This document shows, one piece after another, positions 19,897 to 29,969 of a DNA stretch of 34,053 nt. Position 1 is the stretch's first letter; the number at the start of each line of letters is the position of its first letter. The position numbers were made by a program, and so were the translations under genes. The notes under the pieces are model-generated. The model was given only the letters and a program-made list of their open reading frames with translations, was not told the DNA's origin and searched no databases. Source of the stretch: Ophiothrix spiculata (taxonomy: Eukaryota > Echinodermata > Ophiuroidea > Amphilepidida > Ophiotrichidae); assembly GCA_000969725.1 (NCBI GenBank), contig JXSR01S029361.1; one strand, written 5' to 3'.

Positions 19897-20225
19897 TTGA
19901 CTTGCCCTTTGATGGTGAAATTGATGGTCGCTCGGATCTTGAAAATTCTAAATAAAACGCTTCTTGAAAATTCTTGAAAATGGACACAAAAAAACTGAAC
20001 AAAATAGTTTGTATAAATATTTTCATCAATTTGTACTTTAATTATTCAAGATATATGCTTGTTCCAAGCAAATATATAACATTCTGTGAATATTGTTGTA
20101 AATTCAACCAAAATATCATAATATTTTTACCAAATGCACTGTTGAGTCAGGCAAAAGTTCACCCCCCCAAAAAAAAGGGACCCTAAATTTTAGAAATTTT
20201 GGGTCGGTCGCAAAGGGCAAGTCAA
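19897..20225. mobile_element. Possible TIR element, 15-bp perfect ends
   Basis: TTGACTTGCCCTTTG at 19897-19911 is repeated inverted as CAAAGGGCAAGTCAA at 20211-20225. The 329-bp unit contains CCCCCCCAAAAAAAAGGGA and no coding frame. No target duplication is clear. Confidence 0.55.
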
Positions 20226-20229
20226 TTTT

Positions 20230-21352
20230 TTTTTAAAGGCCTATCCCTCCAGGAATGACCAGCCCTTTCTTGTTTTATTGCAGATTCAAAAAGATATTTT
20301 TACTTATCTTTGAATGTGTTTATATCTCAATTTCTAGGCATGACAATCTTCCTGTTTAAACAGGAATTCCAGGAGGAGGTTTTGCCAAATTTATGGGTTT
20401 TCATGTTTTTTATCCCGTTTTCTTGGTTTTTTTTCTTGGAATTTCATACTCATACCCGATTTTCACCTTTTACTAAATGACCATTAATCGATCGACCATA
20501 ATTTCACTAGGACTGAAAGTTGACTGAAGTTCAATGAGGTGTCATTTTAATCATTAAAACATAGTCTTTGCATATGTTTCAAAAATTAGAAATGATAAGA
20601 GGGTGTATTTACGGCTGGTTCAAGATGAATGGTCACAAATCAGATGCAACAAGCAAATACAATAACTATTCAAATAGGCCTGGTGATGGTGCTGCTGCAG
20701 TGGGGCAAATTAGCAACATGCTGTAAGGTTGGCACATGTCGTTATAGACGCACACCACCAAATAATTGCATAGGCGAGAATAAGTTGATGTGAAAGCATG
20801 TACATCATTGCACTCCTAAATAAAACGCTTCAAACAAGGTGCAAGTAATGTTTTGGCAAAATTTCACTTTAATTACATTCTCTGGTAGACATCTTATCAG
20901 ACTTGTGATCAGTTATCCTAAAATTGATGTTTTTGTGAACTTTGTGAATGGATTTTGGAGCGTTTAGAGAAATGTTTTGCCAAGTTTTAGAATAAAACAC
21001 TGTAAGTCTTTCCAGTGTTCATGGCAACCTAGCAAAAAAATCTACATGGTTACCATATATATTGTTTCGACTTTGTAAGGTCAGCAAGATCATGATCTCT
21101 ATATAAAACCGAAAGTTTAGGTAACCAGTTGCTCTATAGCCAAGAAATCTAATAAAATTAAGAGACTGTTTTACATAGGAATGTAAAGGCGATGTATTTT
21201 GTGGTGTGTGTTATAAGACAATGCAACTTGGCACTTCACAGTTCTAACAGTATACATTGTACATGTAGTAAAAGCCAGTGAAATTCTGCAGCTGAAATCT
21301 TTTTGTGAATGTTTATATATTAACCTGTTTATTTATTCATTTGTATTTTCAG
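20230..21352. other. Intron segment, no gene seen
   Basis: The segment contains no credible exon before the acceptor at 21351-21352. A short phrase CTAAATAAAACGCTTC occurs here (near 20816) and at about 19948, perhaps a worn repeat. Confidence 0.55.
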
Positions 21353-21391
21353 AAGAAAAAGCAGCAGAAAAATTAAAAGATACCAAAAATG
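21353..21391 (+). CDS. RNF34: RNF34-like 39-bp micro-exon
   Basis: This 39-bp exon lies between a strong acceptor (pyrimidine-rich tract ending GTATTTTCAG) and the consensus donor ATG|GTAAGT. In phase 1 it reads, with the G from the previous exon, EEKAAEKLKDTKN and then contributes the first base of a Gly codon. This matches the highly charged helical linker between the SAP-like module and the RING in RNF34/RFFL. Phase 1 on both sides fits the donor at 15107 and the acceptor at 23824. In phase 0 the same bases read KKKQQKN followed by a TAA stop, so the frame in which this exon is entered decides whether the RING is made. Its length is a multiple of three, so skipping it would not break the frame. 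Confidence 0.82.
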
Positions 21392-22127
21392 GTAAGTACA
21401 TAAACACCTCACAAAAGATAAGTTAGACAGTTAGTCTGACCTGCGTAAATCCAAGAACGAGTTTTCAAAGTCCAACAATATTGACATATTGGTATAGGGT
21501 ATCCAAATTGGTAAAGGGTATCGGGCTGATATCGGAAAAACTATAGTTCTGAGAAAATTGTGTTTGAAGTTTTTGTACTGAGTAAAACTTGAATGGAGAG
21601 GGGATTTTAATCTTAACACATTTTTTTTTAATGTTTTGGATGTTGGAACCTGAATAATATGATTGAATACACTTCAAAGGTAACGTTTCTGATGAAATTA
21701 GGAATTCTACCTTGAACATGATTTTTTAAATCTTTCTATATTTTTTATTATTTTTAAAGATTGAACGTGATTTTTGACTACGCTCAGCTTCAATGGCCTG
21801 TATCTCGTAATATACTATGCCGACCTTAAGGTACCTTTCGATATGACGGGTCACAGATATGCTATCAATATACTAGAGCCATAAGCGATCCTTCTTCATA
21901 AGCATCACAATGATCTAAAAACTTTAGCTAGGCCTTTCGTACTTTACCTTCTTTTATGACGAGAAGGAAATCTTTGAAATTGAGCTGCACACCATCTTAC
22001 TTCAGCTTGAATATCACAATGATCGCATGAGTTTGGCATCAAAATATTTTGAAAACTGGCAATAATTAATTAAAGTTGGCCAGAGCAAATACTTTCTCCA
22101 TAGACTTGTAATTTCAAGACAGCATTT

Positions 22128-22378
22128 GTGATGGCTCACCTCGAAAGGGGGGGGGGGGGGCACTTTGCAGTTGATATCAATTTTGATTTTATCATTTCAT
22201 CTATTGCAGTATTTTCTAAGCATTAAAATGACACCTTGCTTGTTGAAATTGATCAAGACGATCAACAGAAAATCTGCTGGAAATTCTTATTATTTTCTTT
22301 ATTTTTGGCTGCCTATTTTTGCCTGTTTCTTGAAAAGTGTTCTGTCGCAAAGTCCCCCTTTTCGGGGTGAGTCATTAC
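22128..22378 (-). mobile_element. 251-bp TIR element (MITE), copy 2, inverted relative to copy 1
   Basis: The ends are GTGATGGCTCACCTCGAAA and TTTTCGGGGTGAGTCATTAC. The interior (TGATTTTATCATTTCATCT, then TATTTTCTAAGCATTAAAAT, then CACCTTGCTTGTTGAAATTG) is the reverse complement of 12803-13053. The left TIR contains a run of 14 G (22147-22160) where copy 1 has TTGGGG, so a homopolymer has expanded there. The flank is ATTT on both sides, a candidate 4-bp target duplication. Confidence 0.88.
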
Positions 22379-22399
22379 ATTTGTTTTCACCGTAATGTA

Positions 22400-23824
22400 A
22401 ACAAATACCTGGATGTCCACCGCATTTGGCTATACATTGGTGTTATTCAGTATTAAAATTACTATTTTAATTGACAACTTGTGCCCTGTTTGCTTTATAA
22501 AATAGTATGCACTGAAAGTGCAATGATTCTAGCCAAGTATGTATGCAACGTGTATACTATAGGCAAAATGAAAATTTCTTGGACAATGTAAACAAAAATC
22601 CAGGGTACAGGTTGCATTTACAAACAAAAGAGCCCTGCAGTTTGGATTTCTGTTTACACTGTACAGTCATTTTTTTCTTTGGACTATTTGCAGATGTAGG
22701 TTGGTCTGGATTTGCACTCATGATTGCACCATTGAAAAGTACTGACACTTTATCTCAAAGTTGTTTTTCACTCGTTTGCGGGGTTTTCATTGCCGACCCT
22801 TGTTGTTAAGCTGTTCTGCGTTGCGATGCACTAAGTTACGCACGTATTGACAGTGCGTGATTTTTTGATTTTGATCGCTTATTGCCACGCGATTCACACA
22901 CGCGTTAAGAGTGGCGTTCACGACTCGACTTTGAATGAAAAACAACATTGAGACGTACAGTAGTGAATTGGGATGTGGATGTAATGTTCTTGGGAAATGT
23001 ACTTTAATTCCTGGGCCTTCACATACAGTTTGGTACCATTGTTGTTGGACTTAATTCCTGTACTTGAGAGGCATCAGCTTGACGCGCGAACCTCCACCTT
23101 GAAAATATATGATCGTGTTTGATACTCTTAGATATAAAATGCCGGCTAGGCATGGGTCCATGAATTAGATCCACAGACTAAAGACCAATTGACTTTTGTT
23201 ATTGTTTTGCCTGACAGTATAGGTGTAACTTGCGTTGTTCAGGGACTGTTCTTAAAATTCCTGCTTAATCATGTCTTTCTATGCAATCATTCAATTGGGG
23301 CGGAAATTTCCAAAACATACAATTTATAGTTGTTGGATTTATTTCATGAACGCATGTCTGTAGCAAACATGTAGTGGTCTCTGACGCGAGCGTACATTTC
23401 AAGGTTATTTAGTTCGCGTGTACGTACATGGCTCTGAGTACACGTTCACAAATTCAATCCAACAACCAAAGTTTCTGAATGATAAGCAAGCATATTGCCT
23501 GGCAAAACAGTAACAATTAACATCATGGGTCAACTTAGAACTAGTATCGTTCCCCTGATCTCCCCTCCCACATACATTGGGATTTTAGTTTGATTCAGAG
23601 AATACCAGACATGGTATTAACTAAATTGAACAATATTGAGAGCCCGAAACAGGGCTAGGGTCAACTAGATTATAAGTATCACTCAAGATGATATTCCATT
23701 TTTACATGAGGTTCGATGACAATTGGCACAGTCGAGAATTTTGACTGTTAAAAACAGCATTACAATCAAATCAAAGCTATAAATAACACATGACAAATGA
23801 TTTTTTCTGTTTATCTCATTGCAG
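22400..23824. other. Intron segment, no gene seen
   Basis: No exon is seen before the RING acceptor. The part 22800-22930 is relatively rich in CG dinucleotides (GCACGTATTGACAGTGCGTG, CCACGCGATTCACACACGCG), as is 23385-23450; these could be worn repeats or short unmethylated patches. Confidence 0.5.
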
Positions 23825-24012
23825 GAAAAGCTGAGGACATTTATGATTTAGACCCTGATGTCTGTTGTAAGATCTGTATGGATGCTCCAATAGACTGTGT
23901 ACTCCTAGAGTGTGGACACATGGTGACGTGTTCCAAATGTGGCAAAAGACTAGCAGAGTGTCCTATCTGTAGACAATATGTGGTCAGGGCTGTACATGTC
24001 TTCAAATCATAG
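23825..24012 (+). CDS. RNF34: RNF34-like terminal coding exon with C3HC4 RING finger
   Basis: The last coding exon starts after the acceptor TCTCATTGCAG at phase 1 and ends at TAG (24010-24012). It encodes 61 residues: a short acidic lead ([11 protein letters not shown]), then the zinc-binding RING. The ligands are visible in order: CKIC, then C and H in ECGHM, then CSKC, then CPIC. The protein ends [11 protein letters not shown]. The string [13 protein letters not shown] and the C-terminus are close to identical to vertebrate RNF34 and RFFL from memory, which makes this the most secure identification in the window. The RING recruits a ubiquitin-loaded E2 and gives the protein E3 ligase activity. 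All eight zinc ligands are present, so the domain looks intact and under selection. Confidence 0.98.
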
Positions 24013-24410
24013 TAGTGGGAGTGCTGGTGGACCTGTGCTGGTTTTGGAGTCTCCGTCAGTTGATTGCTGGTGGACCTGTGCTGGTTTGGGAGTCTCCGTC
24101 AGCCGAGAAGTTGTTATAACATCCCTCAAGTTGATCCCCATTCCAGAACAGAAATTGAAATTTTGAAAATTTACAGCATATATAATTTTAACTGTGTCAT
24201 TGCCTTGTCATTTTCATCACAACAGTAGTGGGAGTGCTGGTGGACTTGCAATGTGCTGGTTTTGGAGTCTCCGTCAGCCGAGAAGTTACAACATCACTCA
24301 AGTTGATCCCCATTCCGTAACGGAAATGGCATTTGATAGTGTGGTATCTCCAACTAAGTGTTCTGCATAAATTTAACTGTGTCATTGCCTTGTCATTTTT
24401 ATCACAACAG
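24011..24410 (+). repeat. Tandem duplication in the 3' UTR (about 213 bp, two copies) with a nested 43-bp repeat
   Basis: Copy I (24011-24223) and copy II (24224-24410) both start AGTAGTGGGAGTGCTGGTGG, share CTCCGTCAGCCGAGAAGTT and AAGTTGATCCCCATTCC, and both end in ACTGTGTCATTGCCTTGTCA plus TTATCACAACAG or TTCATCACAACAG. Copy I additionally repeats a 43-bp block (24023-24065 and 24066-24106) that copy II has once. The duplication junction falls on the stop codon, so the coding region is untouched. Confidence 0.9.
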
Positions 24411-24590
24411 TCGAAGCATAAGTTCAATTCTTTGCGATAATTACAGCAAGTTAATGACGGTGGTCGTTTGTTGCAGTTATGACAAAAGGACACGCGATAC
24501 ATTGAAACTGTTTATTATCATGATGAGTAATTAACTGTGCAATGCAAAGAAGCACATTATCATAACCAAATAAACAGTTCATCAGTTTTG
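24013..24590 (+). other. 3' untranslated region of the RNF34-like gene (probable)
   Basis: The stretch after the TAG stop contains a 213/187-bp tandem duplication that starts at the stop codon itself, then AT-rich sequence and an AATAAA at 24569-24574. No credible coding frame is present. The 3' end is set by the first canonical polyadenylation hexamer found after the stop; the real cleavage site is not known. Confidence 0.55.
24569..24574 (+). terminator. Candidate polyadenylation signal AATAAA of the RNF34-like gene
   Basis: The first AATAAA noted downstream of the RING exon stop is 557 bases after it (ACCAAATAAACAG). The following 40 bases are T/G-containing (CATCAGTTTTGAACAGTTG), which fits a downstream element. 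Other hexamers further on could also be used. Confidence 0.45.
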
Positions 24591-24777
24591 AACAGTTGCA
24601 ATCATGAATGAAAGATAAGTTAAAAGGTCACTATGAGGAGGATATTGATACAGATGTCTGTCAAGTTTTAACAGATCTTGATATATCCATAGATCATATA
24701 TATTTTATAAATTTATCATGTACACCATATATCTGCACTGCCACTCCACAGTGAAAGACTTAAACGCTGAAGTCAAA

Positions 24778-24938
24778 TATAGAAAGAGTAATTGGCAGAG
24801 CTCCAACCGAGCTGGCATGCCATAGCAAGTAAAACTCACACAAGCGTTAACTTTGAGGTGAACTCGTAAAACTAGCGTGGGCTTTGTCTGCTTTAGCGAG
24901 CCAGCTCAGCCGGAGTTCAGGCAACTACTCTTTCTATA
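24778..24938. mobile_element. Foldback hairpin element, ~42-bp arms
   Basis: TATAGAAAGAGTAATTGGCA then GAGCTCCAACCGAGCTGGC (24778-24820) pairs with AGCCAGCTCAGCCGGAGTTC then AGGCAACTACTCTTTCTATA (24897-24938). The outer coordinates sum to 49716. It lies about 200 bp beyond the probable polyadenylation site of the RNF34-like gene. Confidence 0.8.
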
Positions 24939-24939
24939 T

Positions 24940-25654
24940 ATGTGACCGAAGTATTAACCAACAATTTGTGAAAATTCAGTCATGTACTTATATACTTGGG
25001 GTCTAACATGATAGAAATACATGTATGTATACAGCAACCTACTGGACGGGCTTTCAAAAATTCAAAATTCCAATGCCATGAACATTTGTAAACAAAGACC
25101 TCCAGGAATGCTATTACTATTGTAAGATTTTAATCTTTATATGAGTCCATTGGACAATTAGAAGGTAGAATTTAAAATTCATGTACACTGTATGGCAGAT
25201 TTCAAACTTGAACTTGGAGGAGCAATCATTTTTTCATCATATGGATTTATTTTAAATAATGAATATGTTCGGTAAGCTCTTTCATTGTGGTACAGGCATA
25301 GAATCTAAGATACTGATTTTGATTCTTATATTAACTCAGCCCTGAAATTACAAAGATGTGACATATTCAATGGGTATAACCTTTATCATAAATTTTCCCC
25401 ATCTTTGCTTATTTTGGATCAAAGTTTGGAGCTCAAATATTGGATCATATTAATATCAGAACATGGGCATGATATTGCTTTGATAATAAAAGCACTTATT
25501 TAATGAGCTCCAGTAGTGGTTGGCCAAATTTTGTAATCATCCTATAAATAGGGGAGATATCAGACTTAGTGTCACATTCATCACAGCATGCGGATCAAAT
25601 TGATGGTAATTAGGGTAAACCTAAGTCGAGTTACAATTGTTAGCATGATGCAAA
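24940..25654. other. Intergenic AT-rich stretch, nothing seen
   Basis: No exon, RNA gene or clear repeat is found in this part, which begins the gene-poor right third of the window. Confidence 0.6.
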
Positions 25655-25980
25655 TTAAAGGTGTAAGTTCCGATCATAATTCTCATCCCCCAGGGCTCAA
25701 CCGGAAGAAGTATATTTTTGATTTATTTCACCTCCAAAGTCTTTATAGTTTTGGAGATATAGCATAAAATGTAAAATAATTGGTATACCTATTTCCATTT
25801 CTTTTGTATTTACATAACAGCCTCATCCCCAGGGTTGCATACTTTCTTTTGCCTCTCAAGAGAAAATAAGACACAAGACACAAGCTAAGGTTGAAACCTT
25901 GCACAATGCATTCCAGAGGTCAAGGTCAATAAGTTGAAAGTAAATTATACACATACTAAAATAGGAACCAACACCTTTAA
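25655..25980 (+). mobile_element. 326-bp TTAA-flanked TIR element, intact copy
   Basis: The left end TTAAAGGTGTAAGTTCC is matched, inverted, by the right end GGAACCAACACCTTTAA. The body contains CATCCCCCAGGGCTCAACCGG at the left and GTTGCATACTTTCTTTTGCC, GTTGAAACCTTGCACAATGC and CAGAGGTCAAGGTCAAT at the right. The same order is at 31923-32356. The TTAA at both edges may be the target duplication, as in piggyBac-type elements, but the usual CCC/GGG ends of piggyBac are not present, so the superfamily is open. Confidence 0.85.
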
Positions 25981-26885
25981 CATCCAGAGTGCAGGGTTAA
26001 TTGTTTACAAATGCGATCGTTACCCTGCAATTCGTGGTCATGTGATCAATTTTGTCAGAGTCTTGGATGTCTTCAGTCTAGTCGTAAAGTGCATATATTG
26101 AAAACAAATTTGTTTGCGTTTAGTTTGGCATATGGTTCGCTTAAATTGGCCACGACATGTAACCAAATCTCTGCCGATTGGACGATTGGCTTGAGATTGA
26201 TTTTAATCTTGGTGGACCTGAATACCCCTAATTTGAGCCCCAAGGCCAATTACACCATTACTCTTAAGTGGTATATGCAAACTGGTATATCCCCTTTTTA
26301 TTTATAGTAATCAAGAAACAATATGCGACAGTTACAATATTAGTAAATATTAATCATTGAATGAAATCATGAAGTCAATTCAAATGTGCCGTTTAAGATA
26401 ATTGTTGTTGAATCATGTAGACTTAATATGATGTCTAGTCTTTCACCACAACTCGGGAGTGAATTGATGCACACAAGAGGTGCAGTTTTGGGCTAAGTCT
26501 AAGGGTGTGGACTTTTGTCTTCAACAAAACAGTAGGAAAGTAATCTGTTAGAAAGTCAGATTACACATACACTTTAACACAATTCATGCAACTCAGTTTA
26601 ATGTGAAAATCAATGTTTGACAAAAAGAAATGTTTTGGTATATTTTAAAGAAGGATATAACTGATTCGTCCATGACAAATGCCCTATTGCAGACAATTGC
26701 AGTTAAATGTTACTCTGCTGTTAATCAGGCATTGGATATGATATCACTGCCCATTAATGTGTTCCTAGTTGTCACCTAGAAAATACTGAGACGTCACATG
26801 CGTTTGGGTTGCTACCAATGGCACAAGAAGTCATTAACAGCTCACTAACACCAAATATCTTGTGGACACTTAACAGTCGTCCACC
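25981..26885. other. Intergenic stretch, no credible gene
   Basis: An open frame of 98 codons starts at 26011 but has no splice partners, no conserved motif and a composition like its surroundings. It is treated as chance. Nothing else is seen. Confidence 0.5.
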
Positions 26886-26889
26886 TGCG

Positions 26890-27050
26890 AATTTACCGAT
26901 TTGAGATGATGTCCTCAGAATTGATTCATACTGTGGACCTCACCTCGCCTCAATGTACTGATTTGAGATGATGTCCTCAGAATTGCTTAATACTGTGGAC
27001 CTCACCTCGCGTCAATTTACCAATTTGAGGTGATGTCCTCACCATTGATT
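26890..27050 (+). repeat. 61/62-bp tandem repeat, about 2.7 units
   Basis: The phrase ATTTGAGATGATGTCCTCAG recurs at 26900 and 26961, and as ATTTGAGGTGATGTCCTCAC at 27023, giving periods of 61 and 62. Between them lies ACTGTGGACCTCACCTCGC. GAGGTGATGTCCTC is partly self-complementary with the ACCTCACCTCG part. A further isolated unit lies at 27293-27355, with its second half inverted (CTGAGGACATCACCTCAAAT). Confidence 0.85.
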
Positions 27051-27396
27051 TAAGCTGAATTCAGACCTCGACGTAAACGCAAATGCTCCGAGCATGTGGA
27101 AATGTGAGATTTGAGCAGTTCAGATAGATCATATAAAAACGCAACTTGCGTAAACACATACTGAGTTGAGAAAAGCTTAACTTTATATTGCATTTTCATG
27201 TTGTTAACTGCTGCTGTCCGTTTGTGTTTTGAGTGTGAATTAATATGTGGTGCTGAAAATGAAAATGAAAATCATTTGAAACGCAATGCATTACTTCACC
27301 TCGTCCCAATGTACCAATTTTAAGGTGATTTATACTGAGGACATCACCTCAAATTGCTGGATGTGGTGATGACATCTGATATCAGCTAATGTCACC

Positions 27397-27429
27397 AAGG
27401 TTGATATAGGAAGATTTTGTATCAACCTT
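27397..27429. repeat. Small hairpin with 10-bp perfect arms
   Basis: AAGGTTGATA pairs with TATCAACCTT around a 13-base loop. It is just downstream of the isolated tandem-repeat unit. There is no T-run that would make it a terminator-like element. Confidence 0.6.
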
Positions 27430-28223
27430 ATGTTGGTAGTAACCTGACTCTACTGGACAGAAATGGCATGGGTGTGTTAAAGGGGGCAAATTTGGACTCA
27501 CTTACAATGCCTGTTTAATAGCAGTATTGTATTAAGGAATTTAATAACTGTAGAGGACCAATGGAATAAACCAGATTTCTGTGCCTCACATGTATATAGT
27601 GCTAAATAGAGTGAAATTTTTATATGCAAACTATGTAATTATAATGTATGATAGTGTGGTGTATAACCTAATGCAAAGAGAGGAGGTTTTGATAATCACA
27701 TGCAGCATTGTCAACTTTGTTTAACATTCATGTTTTTATAAGGAATGATTGATACATATTTACAAAAATTATGCCAAATCAAGAGTATTTGTCATGGTCA
27801 GTCATACAGCATTAGGGCCTGTACCTATTTACTTGGGCGCAGCATAGCAGGGGAAAACTGGGCTAGCCAGAATCTTAGGTATTTTGCAGCCTTTATCATT
27901 TTCAGTCATTGATATTAGCATTTTGAGTTGCTATTCTCAATCTCTAGTGTAAACCTATTATGAAACTGTTTATCCATTACACATTGCAGATTTTAATTAG
28001 TATGATTAATCACATTAATTTCTATTATCCTGCAAAAAGCTAAGGCTTGGTCAAATTAGCTGAAGCTGAGAGATTCGCCAGAGAGGCTGCTCCCTTGTAA
28101 ATAGATGCGAGTCCAAGAATGATGATGGGTGACTGTAAACCAATGTTATTACATGTTTAGTTTCTCTGTGTTATTTTACATAATTTACGGATCTGAGTGG
28201 ATAATGGCCATCCATTATGAGAC

Positions 28224-28283
28224 ATTATTATGCTTTGAAGGATCCAAGTGTTGAAAAACCTGGATCCTGAGCATAATAATCAT
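28224..28283. repeat. Hairpin, ~22-bp arms
   Basis: ATTATTATGCTTTGAAGGATCC pairs imperfectly with GGATCCTGAGCATAATAATC around CAAGTGTTGAAAAACCT. It touches the larger hairpin at 28282. Confidence 0.7.
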
Positions 28284-28421
28284 AAAATTGCATGATTTTC
28301 ATCCCATATTTATTGGTCTCGCTATGAGTTTAAAAATATTGGGCTCGACTGCGTCTCGCCCAATATTTTTACAAATCATAGCTTGACCAATAAATATGGG
28401 CTCAATCTATCCAATTTTATA
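28282..28421. repeat. Foldback hairpin, ~60-bp arms
   Basis: CCCATATTTATTGGTCTCGC and AAAAATATTGGGC (28303-28344) pair with GCCCAATATTTTT and TTGACCAATAAATATGGG (28358-28400), with about 13 bases of central loop. Weaker pairing extends outward to ATAAAATTG / CAATTTTAT, so the whole unit is about 140 bp. Confidence 0.78.
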
Positions 28422-28429
28422 ACAATATA

Positions 28430-29965
28430 TGGCAGTGCATTTAGTATTGAAACACGATGAAAACATATGCATACACAGATGTGTAATGCAAACTGCTCTA
28501 CTTCATTTGGAATATCTTGTTTGAATAGGGAAGTATGATTTTCCAAAAATGTTTATTTATTAAGGGTTTTTCTCAGAGATGTAAAATCTCCAAATGTTGA
28601 TTTTCTTAAAAATTAAGTATTTGGTAGTAGATTTATCTGTGCTGATAACGAATCTAAAATTAAAAAAATATAGGTCACCATGCTCGTTTTTGAGATACAG
28701 GCATTTCAAAAAGTATATATTTTCCAAAAAAAAATCACCCGATTTACCAAACAAAGTATAGGGAAAGCTCAAAAAAGTCGACTATTATGTGCTTGTAAAA
28801 TAGTAAATACTCCATTGATTTGTTTAATATTAAAGCGTTTTTTGCACACTTCAAAATACTGAAATAAAAAAATAGGGTCAACGTGTTAGTTTTCAAGAAA
28901 AATGACAAAAACAGACATTTTTCAATAAAATTTGATTACTTTGATGGCACATCTGCGTTTGCATAATTTACCGCGTATACAGTACGTAGCAATGCGGCAT
29001 GTGATTAACCAAACGCGTTATTAAACCATGCGTTTAGTGTGCATTGAAATTTGCGCACGCAAAACGGATGCAAACATTTTTTAAAAAATTTTAATATTTA
29101 TGAAAACAATCTTTATCCCGCAGTCGTAAGCAACTGCATCTCTGAGAAAACCCCTTAACAAACAAATGACATCTTTTATGGTGAGAATTTTACAAAGTCC
29201 CAACTTATAATTAGCTGAGAATACAAGATGCAACTTACTATTTAGCCTGTCATATAGTGTCATAATGTATGTACTATATTTGTATTGCAAAATGTTTTGT
29301 TTTGTTATATTCACACTTTGAATATTTCTTTCATATTTCTCACTTTAAAAAGCATCATATGAAATATTAGGTGCAGAATAGCCATGTCATTTAAGGGCTA
29401 CAAGATCTCTTACAGCTTGGGCTTAATTTGTTAAGTTTATGAGAGTGACTCGGTCAAAAGATTCACTTAAATATTTGTTCACTTACATGAAATACTTGAT
29501 TTAACTCTTAAAACAGATTACCCATATAAAGGTTGCACTTCGGTGCATTATATATGAATATAACCATATAGCAGGATATAAGGACTGGCACCTTAGCACT
29601 GAATGTTGTCAATTTAATATAGTTCTGTATATTTTGTATGATTGTCCCTTTTCACTCGCATCCCTCTTCTTTTGCTGGTCGTTTCCCATCGGAAAATATC
29701 TAATCATGTGCAAACATTTGATTTTGTATATAGTAAACGTAGTATCCACAGTGACAGTACTATAGGGACTAAGAAAAGTTGTTACTTTTCGTAACTGATT
29801 GACCCCCAAATATAATGGCAAAAATATTGGTCACTGTTTTTTTGTTTGTTTGTGTTTTGGACAAAAGTTCAAATTTGTCCATATTTTTGACTTCAGGGCA
29901 ACTGTTATATTTTTTATGTAATATGTGGTTGACACATTTATGATGGTAGCCCTTCTGTCATGCAC
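28430..29965. other. Intergenic AT-rich stretch, no gene seen
   Basis: No exon or RNA gene is seen. The part at 28960-29065 is CG-rich relative to its neighbours (ACCGCGTATACAGTACG, AACGCGTTATTAAACC). Confidence 0.55.
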
Positions 29966-29969
29966 TTCA

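Larger units (their letters stand above)
2579..24590 (+). other. RNF34: RNF34/RFFL-like E3 ubiquitin ligase gene, 3' part (gene span)
   Basis: This entry gives the gene model; the exons are listed separately. Six exons join in one frame to about 262 codons: an acidic, serine-rich linker, a SAP-like helical module and a C-terminal C3HC4 RING ending in VRAVHVFKS. That order and the exact C-terminus match the RNF34 (CARP1) and RFFL (CARP2) family known from vertebrates. Those proteins use an N-terminal FYVE-like finger for membrane association and a RING to ubiquitinate targets such as caspase-8/-10 and p53-pathway proteins. The FYVE-like region and first SAP-like motif are not seen, so the 5' exons should lie before base 1. 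Introns are 714, 4455, 6795, 6245 (or split by the segment at 16359) and 2433 bp. An invertebrate usually has one gene ancestral to both vertebrate paralogues, so the symbol is a family label. Confidence 0.9.

Noticed and set aside
9410..20250. AGGCCTAT motif (9411, 18701, 20237, also near 7709) as a regulatory element
   Set aside because: It is frequent but not positioned relative to any gene feature; probably a generic genomic word in this lineage.
24197..24502. 101-codon minus-strand frame with many Cys and His, looking like a zinc finger
   Set aside because: It is antisense to the duplicated 3' UTR; the Cys codons come from repeated ACA/GCA-type sequence and the spacing matches no zinc-finger class.
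26011..26307. 98-codon open frame on the + strand
   Set aside because: No recognisable motif, no splice partners and no promoter or poly(A) context; frames of this size are expected by chance in 34 kb.
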